DNA of 64,000 nt from Mucilaginibacter rivuli. GTDB lineage: Bacteria > Bacteroidota > Bacteroidia > Sphingobacteriales > Sphingobacteriaceae. A model generated the notes under the pieces. The model saw nothing but the letters and a program-made list of their open reading frames with translations, did not search any database and was not told where the DNA came from. The position numbers and the translations under genes were made by a program. Positions 44,148 through 53,647 of the stretch are shown here, piece after piece. The stretch spans positions 248,001 through 312,000 of the forward strand of contig NZ_JAHXPQ010000005.1 in the NCBI RefSeq assembly GCF_019391655.1, in the 5' to 3' direction. Each line of letters opens with the position of its first letter. Within the stretch, counting starts at the first letter, position 1.

Positions 44148-47100
44148 TATGCCAGCACCGGCTGCACCTTTGTCAATGCTTTTATCTCCTCCATCAATTC
44201 ATCACTCGGATTAACCTTAAATGACTTCGATGGCATGTCCATCAATATCGCGTCCTCTTTATCCTGTATCTTAAACCGAAGGGTACAATTCTTTACCGGG
44301 TACTTTTCGTTGTTCACGTTGATTACTTCCTGCAACCCATTCAGCAACTCAGTATTCAGATCGTTCAAATTAAGCAGCACCGTAAGTGATTTTGTAAACT
44401 TATCCCGCATCTCAGATAACAATCCCATGGCGGTAATGCGCAGGTCCCAGTTACCTTCCTGACGGAATTTTTCTTCGATGTTTCCTTTAATATGGATAAA
44501 GCAATCTTCCATCAGCAGGTTACGGAATTTAATGTATTCATCCCCAAAAAGGGCAAACTCATAATTGTCCAGGTAATCTTCGAGGACGAACGTCCCGAAA
44601 GGTTTGCCGGTTTTGGTGGTTTTATGCTGCACTTTTGTCATAATGCCGCCAATATTCATTTCAGCCCCACCTTTGCGCAGGTTATTAAAGGCCATTTCGG
44701 TTTCTTCGCCGCCTTCGCGGTTCTTCATTTTTTGGAGGAGTTTCAGGTCGGATACCGTATGCTTACAGAAACGCTCCAACTCTACTTTATAATTATCCAG
44801 CGGGTGTCCGGTCAAATAAATACCGATAACCTCCTTCTCGTACTTCAATTTCTCTATCAGCGGAAATTCTTCCGATTCAGGCAACGTAGGTTCAGGGATA
44901 TATGATGCTACCGAACCACCGAATAGCGATGATTGTGAGCTATTTTGTGTATTCTGATAATCATTAGCGTATTTGCTCAGACGTTCTATCCCGTTCAAAA
45001 TACCATTCTCTGTTTTAGCGAAGAATTGCGCACGCTTAAAGCCAAAGCTGTCAAACGCACCGCTGTACACCATATTCTCTAACGATTTTTTGTTTACCGC
45101 CCTGGTGTTAGATCGCTGCGCGAAATCATATACCGTTTTATAAGCCCCGTTGGCCTCACGCTCTTCAATAATGGCTTCCACCGCGTTATTGCCCACACCT
45201 TTTATCCCCGAAAGGCCAAAACGGATATTACCGTTGCTGGTAGCCGTAAACAATACCGACGACTCATTAACATCCGGACCCAAAACCAGCGTACCCATGC
45301 GGCGGCACTCTTCCATAAAAAAGGATATCTTTTCCATGTTGTTCTGATTGTTCAATACCGCGGCCATGTATTCTGCCGGATAGTGAGCCTTCAAAAAAGC
45401 CGTTTGATAAGCCACCAACGCGTAGCAAGTAGAGTGCGATTTATTAAAAGCGTATTGCGCGAAGGCCTTCCAGTCATTCCAAACTTTGGTCAGTTTATCT
45501 TTAGGGTGGCCCTTGGCAGTGGCACCTTCCACAAACTGGCTTTCCATTTTATTTAGTACCTCTATCTGCTTTTTACCCATTGCTTTACGCAGCACATCGG
45601 CATCGCCTTTACTAAAGCCCGCCAGCTTTTGCGATAAAAGCATCACCTGCTCCTGGTATACGGTAATGCCATAAGTTTCAGCAAGGTATTCTTCCATATC
45701 GGGCAAATCGTACACAACAGGCTCTAAACCATGCTTACGCTTGATAAATGCAGGAATATACTCTATTGGGCCCGGGCGGTACAGGGCGTTCATAGCGATC
45801 AGATCCTCAAACTTATCGGGCTTCAAATCGCGCAGGTACATTTGCATACCATCACTTTCAAACTGAAAGGTGCCGTTGGTATCACCACGCTGGTAAAGCT
45901 CATAAGTCTTTTGGTCGTCAAGCGCGATATAATCTATATCGATGCTCACACCATGGTTTTGCTTTATCATTTGCAATGCGCCCTTAATAATGGTGAGGGT
46001 TTTAAGGCCCAAAAAGTCCATCTTAATAACGCCTGCGTCTTCTATCACGCGGCCATCATACTGGGTAACCAGCAAGTCAGAGTCTTTAGCCGTTGCCACG
46101 GGAACAATATTGGTCAGATCGTCCGGCGCGATGATAACCCCCGCAGCATGTACACCGGTATTACGTACAGAACCTTCCAGTTTTTCGGCAGCTTTTAATA
46201 CCTGGCTGCGCAGGTCGTTACCATCCAAAATGGCTTTCAATTCGGGCACTTGTTCAATAGCTTCTTTCAGCGTAATACCCAAAGTATCGGGCACCAGCTT
46301 TTTCATGGCGTTAACCTCGCTCAATGGCATATCCAATACCCGACCAACGTCCTGTATACTGGTACGAGCTGCCATGGAGCCATAGGTGATAATTTGCGCC
46401 ACCTGGTTCTTGCCATATTTATCCACCACGTAATCTATCACCTTTTGCCTGCCCTCATCATCAAAATCAGTATCAATATCGGGCATGCTCTTACGGTCGG
46501 GGTTCAAAAACCTTTCGAAAAGCAGGTTGTACTTTAACGGGTCGATATTGGTGATGCCTGTACAATAGGCCACTACGCTACCCGCCGCCGAGCCACGACC
46601 CGGGCCAATAAACACACCGATATCGCGCCCATGCTTAATAAAATCGGCAACGATGAGAAAGTAACCCGCAAAACCCATGGTACGGATGGTGAACAGCTCA
46701 AAGTTGATACGTTCTTCCGCTTCCGGGGATATATCTATATATCGCGCCTTAGCGCCGGTAAAAGTTAAGTGTTTAAGATACTCCCACTGGTTTAATACAT
46801 CGCTCTCCGGCCCGTCGTGTATCTTAAACTCGGGCGGTATAGGGAAATTGGGGAGCATAATATCGCGCTTCAGTTTCAGCACGTCCACCTTATCCACTAT
46901 CTCGTTGGTATTGTCTAATGATTCGGGCAGGTCATGGAACAGTTGGCCCATTTCCTTTTGTGTCTTAAAATAAAACTGATCATTAGGGAAACCAAAGCGG
47001 TAACCTTTGCCGCCTTCCTCATCGGTAGCTATGGGGGTACTCTGCATATCGCCGGTATTTACACAAAGCAAAATATCGTGCGCGTTACTGTCTACCTGAT

Positions 47101-47734
47101 CTACGTAGTGTGAATCATTCGAACAGATCATCTTCACATTATACTTTTTGGCGTATTTAACCAGCGTATCGTTAATGATCTGTTGTTCGGGTATCTCGTG
47201 GCGCTGCAGCTCGATGTAGTAATCCTCACCAAAAATATCCAGCCACCATTTAAATTCAGCCTCCGCTTCCTCGGGCGTACCCTTTAATATGGTTTGTGGT
47301 ACCGATGCGCCAATACAGCAGGTGGTAGCAATTAAACCCTTGTGATATTTAAGCACCAACTCCTTATCAATACGCGGCCATTTGCTGTACAGGCCCTCCA
47401 TATAACCCAGCGAGCACAGCTTTACCAAATTTTTATAGCCTTCGGCATTCTTAGCCAAAAACAGCTGGTGGCGGCGCACATCCTTTTTCTCTTTGGTAAA
47501 CTGCTTTTTATGCCTGTCGTCCACCAAATAAAACTCGCAGCCTACAATGGGTTTAACGCCATGTTTACTTGCCTCGGCCACAAACTTGAACACCCCGAAC
47601 ATGTTACCGTGGTCGGTAATGGCCAATGCCTTCATGCCATCGGCAGCGGCTTTTTTATAAAGCTTGCTAATGTCGGCAGCGCCATCTAAAAGCGAGAACT
47701 GGGTATGTACGTGGAGGTGCGAAAAATCGGGCAT
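44147..47734 (-). CDS. dnaE: DNA polymerase III subunit alpha
   Basis: Protein of 1195 residues, the replicative polymerase. The PHP domain at the N-terminus has HLHVHTQFSLLDG and further metal ligands (AITDHGNM, SNDSHYVDQ). The polymerase core has IGPGRGSAAGSVVAYCTGI and the catalytic MPDIDTDFDD near residue 415, then GVHAAGVI, FNKSHSTCYALVAY and FLKAHYPAEYMAAVL. The C-terminus holds a helix-hairpin-helix and an OB-fold (MNIGGIMTKVQHKTTKTGKP). The length and motif set are complete. It is the DnaE form, not PolC. It stands alone on the minus strand. The divergent gene is the archaemetzincin-like lipoprotein. Confidence 0.98.
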   Translation of the reverse strand: MPDFSHLHVHTQFSLLDGAADISKLYKKAAADGMKALAITDHGNMFGVFKFVAEASKHGVKPIVGCEFYLVDDRHKKQFTKEKKDVRRHQLFLAKNAEGYKNLVKLCSLGYMEGLYSKWPRIDKELVLKYHKGLIATTCCIGASVPQTILKGTPEEAEAEFKWWLDIFGEDYYIELQRHEIPEQQIINDTLVKYAKKYNVKMICSNDSHYVDQVDSNAHDILLCVNTGDMQSTPIATDEEGGKGYRFGFPNDQFYFKTQKEMGQLFHDLPESLDNTNEIVDKVDVLKLKRDIMLPNFPIPPEFKIHDGPESDVLNQWEYLKHLTFTGAKARYIDISPEAEERINFELFTIRTMGFAGYFLIVADFIKHGRDIGVFIGPGRGSAAGSVVAYCTGITNIDPLKYNLLFERFLNPDRKSMPDIDTDFDDEGRQKVIDYVVDKYGKNQVAQIITYGSMAARTSIQDVGRVLDMPLSEVNAMKKLVPDTLGITLKEAIEQVPELKAILDGNDLRSQVLKAAEKLEGSVRNTGVHAAGVIIAPDDLTNIVPVATAKDSDLLVTQYDGRVIEDAGVIKMDFLGLKTLTIIKGALQMIKQNHGVSIDIDYIALDDQKTYELYQRGDTNGTFQFESDGMQMYLRDLKPDKFEDLIAMNALYRPGPIEYIPAFIKRKHGLEPVVYDLPDMEEYLAETYGITVYQEQVMLLSQKLAGFSKGDADVLRKAMGKKQIEVLNKMESQFVEGATAKGHPKDKLTKVWNDWKAFAQYAFNKSHSTCYALVAYQTAFLKAHYPAEYMAAVLNNQNNMEKISFFMEECRRMGTLVLGPDVNESSVLFTATSNGNIRFGLSGIKGVGNNAVEAIIEEREANGAYKTVYDFAQRSNTRAVNKKSLENMVYSGAFDSFGFKRAQFFAKTENGILNGIERLSKYANDYQNTQNSSQSSLFGGSVASYIPEPTLPESEEFPLIEKLKYEKEVIGIYLTGHPLDNYKVELERFCKHTVSDLKLLQKMKNREGGEETEMAFNNLRKGGAEMNIGGIMTKVQHKTTKTGKPFGTFVLEDYLDNYEFALFGDEYIKFRNLLMEDCFIHIKGNIEEKFRQEGNWDLRITAMGLLSEMRDKFTKSLTVLLNLNDLNTELLNGLQEVINVNNEKYPVKNCTLRFKIQDKEDAILMDMPSKSFKVNPSDELMEEIKALTKVQPVLA

Positions 47735-47851
47735 GGCAAATGAAAAAATCTGTTACACTAATATCTTTACGGGAGAAACAAATTTATCAAAAAAGGATGG
47801 TTGAAAGTTGGATGTTGAAAAAAAGGAAATATGTTTACTTTTATTTGATTG

Positions 47852-48445
47852 ATGAAAAACGCTTTAAGGATTTCCTTTATTTTACTGATGCTGATGGTGT
47901 CATTTTCCTGCCATCACCCGCACGCCAACCGCGTTGTCATCATCCAACCTTTTACTTATATTTCCCCTTCGCTTATCGCAACAGCATATAAAAAGATACA
48001 GGAAACCATCCCAAAAACCATTCTCAGAAAAGCAATTCCCTTACCAACATCGACTTACTACGCATCGCGTAACCGCTACCGTGCCGATAGCATTATTAAA
48101 TACCTAGATCATTTTGGCAGTGCCGATACAGTTGTAATCGGGTTAACATCCAAAGACATCAGCACCACCAAAGGCAACATGCATGATTGGGGTATTATGG
48201 GTTTAGGTTATGAGCCCGGCAACGCTTGCGTAGTATCAACTTTCCGACTATCAAAAACCAATACCCAAAACCAGTTTTCCAAGGTCGTCTTGCACGAACT
48301 TGGTCACACACAAGGCTTGCCACATTGCCCCAATAAAACCTGCTTTATGTGCGATGCAGGAGGCGGCAACCACCTTGATGATGAGATTGGGTTTTGCCCC
48401 AACTGCAAAGCTTATTTAAAAGGCAAGGGATGGAACTTAGACTAA
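47852..48445 (+). CDS. Archaemetzincin-like zinc metalloprotease, lipoprotein
   Basis: Protein of 197 residues from the ATG at 47852. The lipoprotein signal ends in SFSC, with Cys near residue 20. The catalytic segment HELGHTQGLPHCPNKTCFMC begins at residue 148. It contains HExxHxxGxxHC, then C-x4-C-x-M, and a downstream C-x2-C (FCPNC). This matches the archaemetzincin pattern HExxHxxGx3Cx4CxMx17CxxC, with a spacing of 15 here instead of 17. Archaemetzincins are metallopeptidases with an added structural zinc; their substrates in bacteria are unclear. A lipid-anchored export form is unusual, since most relatives I know are cytosolic. It is monocistronic. Confidence 0.82.
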   Translation: MKNALRISFILLMLMVSFSCHHPHANRVVIIQPFTYISPSLIATAYKKIQETIPKTILRKAIPLPTSTYYASRNRYRADSIIKYLDHFGSADTVVIGLTSKDISTTKGNMHDWGIMGLGYEPGNACVVSTFRLSKTNTQNQFSKVVLHELGHTQGLPHCPNKTCFMCDAGGGNHLDDEIGFCPNCKAYLKGKGWNLD

Positions 48446-48571
48446 ACACATCTAAAAAATTTAATTAGTAAGAAATTGCACTAAAAATAGTCCACCACCA
48501 AAACTATACCCCATATTATTTGTACTAAGTACTGAAAACATCATCATATCGCAAATAATTCTATACAACCA

Positions 48572-51500
48572 TTGAACAGAGCCGGACGCATAGCGCTTAA
48601 AACCTTATTATGGATATTGGGTATTGTGATATTCCTGGTGGTATTAGTGGTGATACTCATCCAGGTGCCGTCCGTTCAAAACTTCGCTAAAAACAAAGTG
48701 GTAAATTACTTGCAGGAGAAGATCAAAACTAAAGTACAGATCAACCGCCTCAGCGTTGAGTTCCCAAAGTTGATCGTTTTAGAGGGTGTTTATTTTGCCG
48801 ATCAAAAAGGCGATACGCTGATAGCCGGCAATAAAATGAAGGTGGATATTTCCATGTTCCAACTGCTGCACAGCAAGGTTGAGGTAAATGAGATCAACTT
48901 TCAGGGCATTACCGCCAACGTGATCCGCACACCCGATAGTGTTTTCAACTACGATTACATCAGCAAAGCTTTTATGAGCGAGCAGAAAAAGGAACCGCAA
49001 AAAACAGATACCTCTTCTACCCTTAAATTTTCGCTTGATAAAGTTATCCTCGACAATATCCATATCCGTTATTCCGATGCGATAAGCGGCAACGATATCC
49101 GCTTTTTGTTGACCCACTTTGATACCCGCGTTAAGGATTTTGATATGGACAAAATGAAGTTCAATATCCCTAAGATCACCTTGGCGGGATTTGATGCGAA
49201 GATAGTTCAGACACCATCGGGTACACTCGCACCCACTGGTCCGGATACCGCCTCAACACCAATCAACCTCGACCTCAAACTCGATGTGATCGACCTTTCA
49301 AAGATCCATGTGGATTACACCGGCAAGGAGATGAAAACCAACGTTACCCTCGGCAAGTTTTTAGTTAACGTTGATAAGATAGACCTGAAGAACCAGGATG
49401 TAAACCTGAAAAGCATTGAATTGGCAGACACGCGATCGATGGTGACCTTGCTAAAACCCGAAACCGTAAAAAAAGCTATCGTTAAAGCTGTTAAAAAGTT
49501 AGATACCATTATGGCCGCCCCCACAAGCGGCAAACCATGGGCGCTAAAATTGGGTAAACTGAGCCTGAAAAATAACGATGTGAAGTTTGACAACGATGCC
49601 CAGGCACCGATGAAAGGCTTTGACTACATGCACATGAACGTGCGCAACCTGAATGCCGAGTTCGAAAATTTTGTGTATTCAAAAGATATTACCGGGCGCA
49701 TCAATTCCTTCAGCTTTAGCGATAAGAGTGGGTTGGCTGTTAAACAATTCCATACCTCTTTCCTTTACGGCGATAAGCAATCGTACCTGAACGATCTGTA
49801 TTTGGAAACCCCCAATTCGGTGCTACAGAACCAGGTGCAGATCAGTTATCCCTCTATCTCTGCCATCGCAGATAATTTGGGTCTGCTGCACATCAACGCC
49901 AATGTGGTGGGTAGCAAAGTGAGTTTGAAAGATGTGTTGCTTATTATGCCCAACATGTCATCGATGGAGCCGTTCAAACATTCACCTAACGCGGTATTCA
50001 GGTTGAGTACAAGTGTTATCGGCAATTTGAATAACCTGAGTATACCGAGTATGGATGTAACCGGCCTGAGCCACACCCACGTTAAAGCATCAGGAACAAT
50101 CAAAGGTCTGCCTGATATGAACAAGGCATACTTTGACCTGCGCATTGCCGACCTGACCACCAATAAAGCGGATATTAACCGTCTTGCACCTGCAGGTTCT
50201 ATCCCATCCAACATCAATATCCCCAATGCCTTAAGCGCCAGCGGGACTTTTAAAGGCGGGATGACCAATTTTAACACCAACTTAAAGCTACATTCTACTG
50301 ATGGTTCGGTGGATGGTAAGGTAGCCCTAAAAATGGGCCCTGGTAAAAATAATATGGTTTATGATGCTGATGTAAAAGCGTATAACCTCAATGTAGGTAA
50401 ACTCATCGGCCAAAGTAAAAATGTAGGCGTAGTTACCTTAGCCGCAAAAGTAAAAGGCTCCGGCACCGATCTAAAAACCGCTAACGCTACTTTCAGCGGT
50501 AATATGGTGCGTGCAAGTATCCGTGGGTATGGCTACCAAGACTTAACTTTTAAAGGTTCGGCAAACCATGGCGCTATTGCAACGGTTGCTAATATGAAAG
50601 ACCCTAACCTGAACTTCGCATTGGATTTGAAAGCGGACATGAGCAAGAAATATCCATCGGTAAATATGAATTTGGTAGTGGATAGCGCCAATATCCAACG
50701 CCTTGGTTTCTCTAAAGACCCGATGCGTTTCCACGGAAAGGTAGTTGCCGATGTACCCACTGCCGACCCTGATTACCTGAATGGCAATATCGCCATGACA
50801 GATATCCTGTTCATTAATAAAGACCATCGCATCCGTATGGATAGTGTAAGCGTGGTGGCCACGGCTACGCCGGATAGCAGTACGCTAAACCTTAAATCGC
50901 AGCTCATTACCGCTCATCTTGGCGGGAAGTACAAGCTTACCGAACTTGGCGTTGCTTTGCAGGACGATATCAACAAGTATTTTAACATGAACGCGGGCAG
51001 CAAGCAGCCAAAGCCGAAGTATTCGCCTACATCGGTAAATTTCAGCGCGGTGATATCAAAAACACCTGTAATGATACAATTTGTGCCCGACCTGAAACAC
51101 CTCGACCCGGTACGCTTAAGCGGCAGCTTTGACAGCGAGAGCGGCAAGCTGATCGTTAACGGTTCAGCCCCGCGCATCGTGTATGGCACCAACACAATTA
51201 ACGCGCTCAACCTGAATATCAATACCAATAACAACGCGTTAAACTACAACATTACCCTGGCCGAAATTAAAGCATCTCAAATAGACCTAATTAATACCAG
51301 CATTAGCGGGAATGCACAAAACAATAAGCTAAATACCAGTATCCAGGTTCGTGATGCTAAGAATAAAGAACGCTACCGCATTGCAGGCGTATTTGACCAG
51401 GCGGGTACCGATTACCGTTTTAGCCTGTTGCCAACAGGCTTGCTATTGGATTATACCGCATGGACAGTTAACGCCGATAACGCCATAGAATTTGGCAGTA

Positions 51501-53644
51501 ACGGCGTTTTGGCGCGCAACTTTAATATATCCAATTCTGGCCAAACACTTAGCATAACCAGTAACCCACCCCAACTGAACGCACCATTGCATATCGCTTT
51601 CACTAACTTCAGGATAGAAACATTGACCAAGCTGGCGCAACAAAACTCGCTGCTGGTAGGTGGTGTAATTAACGGTACTGCCGATGTAAAGAACCTGGAT
51701 AAAACAGCGGAATTTACATCAGACTTGAATATTAATGATTTTAACTTTAAAGGTGATACCGTGGGAAATATCGCGTTAAAAGTAAACAACCAAACCGCCA
51801 ATACCCTGGCCGCCAATATGGCAATTACAGGCAAGGGCAACCAGGTAAATTTAGATGGCTTTTATTATACCGATAAAAGCAGTTTTGACCTGAACCTGGA
51901 TATTGTTAACCTGAACCTGAAAAGTATAGAAGGTTTTAGCTTCGGTAACCTTCGCCGTTCAAGTGGCGCTATAAACGGAAAGTTAAAAATTACAGGCACC
52001 ACCGATATCCCCGTTATACGTGGCGATCTTAATTTTAATAACGCGGCGTTTAACATAACCAAAATAAACACGTACTACCGTGCTCCTAAAGAGAAGGTCA
52101 CCTTTAATTCCGATGGTATTTTATTTAATGATTTTACGTTGATCGATTCGGCAGGAAATAAGGCTGTGGTTACAGGCAACGTGTATACCACCAATTATAC
52201 CAGCTATAAATTTGGCTTGGATATCAATACCAGCAACTTCAGGGTATTTAATGCCGTGCAATCGGAAAGCAAGTTATATTACGGGCAGATATACCTGGAT
52301 AGCCAGATTAAAATACGTGGCGATATGGATAGGCCAATTGTTGATGCCACATTAAAAATTAATGATAAAACCGACCTCACCATTGTGATACCGCAGGATG
52401 ACCCGGCCATGCAGGACCGTAAAGGCGTGGTAGAGTTTGTTAATAAAAAGGCTCCAAAACTGGACAGTATTATGAAACAACAGCTGGATTCGTTAAAGAA
52501 ATCTAGCTTAGTGGGCATGGATATTTCAGCCAATATCACGGTGGATAAGAACGCCGCATTTACCATTGTTGTTGATGAGCGCAATGGAGACATTGTTCAC
52601 TTAAAAGGTGATGCACAATTGAATTTAGGTATCGACATCAGCGGTAAAACGAGCCTTACAGGCACCTATACTGTTAATTCCGGTTCGTACGACCTTGCTT
52701 ACGCTACGGTTAACCGCAAGTTTCTCATCAAACAGGGCAGTACTGTTACCTGGGAGGGCGACCCTACCATGGCCCGCTTGGATGTTACAGCGATATATGT
52801 AGCCAAAGTTCCGCCGATAGATCTGGTAGCCAACCAGCTGGCATCAGAAACTGAGCGGACCATGTACAAAACAAAGCTTCCGTTCAACGTAAACCTGCGC
52901 TTGCAAAACGAGCTGATGAAACCCGACATTTCCTTCGGCATCACACTTCCGGATAGTACATACACCGTAACAAGCGATGTAATAAGCACTGTTAACGCTA
53001 AGTTGGACCAGTTAAGACAAGATCCTAATGAGTTGAACAAACAAGTATTCGCGGTATTGTTGCTAAACCATTTTGTTGGCGAAAACCCTTTCCAAAGCCA
53101 GGGCGGCAGCGAAGGTTTGGCAGGCACCGTACGCAGCAGTGTAAGCTCGCTGCTGTCCGATCAGTTGAATAACCTTGCCGGCAACTTAATTGAGGGCGTA
53201 GATGTTAACTTCGCATTGCAGTCGGGTGCCGATTACTCCAGTGGCACCAGCACCAACCGTACAGACCTGAACGTGGGTTTGTCCAAACGCTTTTTGAACG
53301 ACAGGCTGACCGTTACTGTAGGTAATAACTTTAACCTTGAAGGGCAGCAGGCTAATGAAAAAGCTACAAACATTGCCGGCGACATATCAGTAGGTTATAA
53401 GTTGACTGCAGATGGCCGGTATATGATACGCGCCTACCGTCGCGACCAGTTTATTGTAATACAGGGGCAGGTAATTGAAACCGGCGTAGGCTTTTCATTA
53501 ACTGTTGATTACAACCGCATAAGCCAGATATTTACACGCTCAAAAGCGGTTAAGGAAATGAAGGCGAAGCAAAAGGAAGAAGATAAGAAGCAAAAAGAAG
53601 AGCAAAAACAAGTTGCCAACGAACAAAAACAGTCTCAAAATTAA
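48572..53644 (+). CDS. tamB: TamB-like translocation and assembly module protein
   Basis: Protein of 1690 residues with a TTG start. One N-terminal membrane helix (about 9-30, TLLWILGIVIFLVVLVVILI) is followed by VQNFAKNKVVNYLQEKIKTK and a very long periplasmic beta-helical body. The C-terminal TamB (DUF490) domain is recognisable by VNSGSYDLAYATVNRKFLI, WEGDPTMARLDVTAIYVAK, NVNLRLQNELMKPDISFGI and LLLNHFVGENPF. It ends in a charged Lys/Glu/Gln tail. It probably bridges the inner and outer membranes and carries lipids or helps insert outer-membrane proteins. It is followed 3 bp later by the TamA-like gene, so they form an operon. The tail KEEDKKQKEEQKQ is cytosol-like in composition, which is odd for a periplasmic end. 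Confidence 0.93.
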   Translation: MNRAGRIALKTLLWILGIVIFLVVLVVILIQVPSVQNFAKNKVVNYLQEKIKTKVQINRLSVEFPKLIVLEGVYFADQKGDTLIAGNKMKVDISMFQLLHSKVEVNEINFQGITANVIRTPDSVFNYDYISKAFMSEQKKEPQKTDTSSTLKFSLDKVILDNIHIRYSDAISGNDIRFLLTHFDTRVKDFDMDKMKFNIPKITLAGFDAKIVQTPSGTLAPTGPDTASTPINLDLKLDVIDLSKIHVDYTGKEMKTNVTLGKFLVNVDKIDLKNQDVNLKSIELADTRSMVTLLKPETVKKAIVKAVKKLDTIMAAPTSGKPWALKLGKLSLKNNDVKFDNDAQAPMKGFDYMHMNVRNLNAEFENFVYSKDITGRINSFSFSDKSGLAVKQFHTSFLYGDKQSYLNDLYLETPNSVLQNQVQISYPSISAIADNLGLLHINANVVGSKVSLKDVLLIMPNMSSMEPFKHSPNAVFRLSTSVIGNLNNLSIPSMDVTGLSHTHVKASGTIKGLPDMNKAYFDLRIADLTTNKADINRLAPAGSIPSNINIPNALSASGTFKGGMTNFNTNLKLHSTDGSVDGKVALKMGPGKNNMVYDADVKAYNLNVGKLIGQSKNVGVVTLAAKVKGSGTDLKTANATFSGNMVRASIRGYGYQDLTFKGSANHGAIATVANMKDPNLNFALDLKADMSKKYPSVNMNLVVDSANIQRLGFSKDPMRFHGKVVADVPTADPDYLNGNIAMTDILFINKDHRIRMDSVSVVATATPDSSTLNLKSQLITAHLGGKYKLTELGVALQDDINKYFNMNAGSKQPKPKYSPTSVNFSAVISKTPVMIQFVPDLKHLDPVRLSGSFDSESGKLIVNGSAPRIVYGTNTINALNLNINTNNNALNYNITLAEIKASQIDLINTSISGNAQNNKLNTSIQVRDAKNKERYRIAGVFDQAGTDYRFSLLPTGLLLDYTAWTVNADNAIEFGSNGVLARNFNISNSGQTLSITSNPPQLNAPLHIAFTNFRIETLTKLAQQNSLLVGGVINGTADVKNLDKTAEFTSDLNINDFNFKGDTVGNIALKVNNQTANTLAANMAITGKGNQVNLDGFYYTDKSSFDLNLDIVNLNLKSIEGFSFGNLRRSSGAINGKLKITGTTDIPVIRGDLNFNNAAFNITKINTYYRAPKEKVTFNSDGILFNDFTLIDSAGNKAVVTGNVYTTNYTSYKFGLDINTSNFRVFNAVQSESKLYYGQIYLDSQIKIRGDMDRPIVDATLKINDKTDLTIVIPQDDPAMQDRKGVVEFVNKKAPKLDSIMKQQLDSLKKSSLVGMDISANITVDKNAAFTIVVDERNGDIVHLKGDAQLNLGIDISGKTSLTGTYTVNSGSYDLAYATVNRKFLIKQGSTVTWEGDPTMARLDVTAIYVAKVPPIDLVANQLASETERTMYKTKLPFNVNLRLQNELMKPDISFGITLPDSTYTVTSDVISTVNAKLDQLRQDPNELNKQVFAVLLLNHFVGENPFQSQGGSEGLAGTVRSSVSSLLSDQLNNLAGNLIEGVDVNFALQSGADYSSGTSTNRTDLNVGLSKRFLNDRLTVTVGNNFNLEGQQANEKATNIAGDISVGYKLTADGRYMIRAYRRDQFIVIQGQVIETGVGFSLTVDYNRISQIFTRSKAVKEMKAKQKEEDKKQKEEQKQVANEQKQSQN

Positions 53645-53647
53645 AAC

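Noticed and set aside
47740..47991. 83-residue plus-strand frame upstream of the archaemetzincin gene
   Set aside because: It overlaps the archaemetzincin start in another frame, and that gene has a lipobox and an intact zinc motif.
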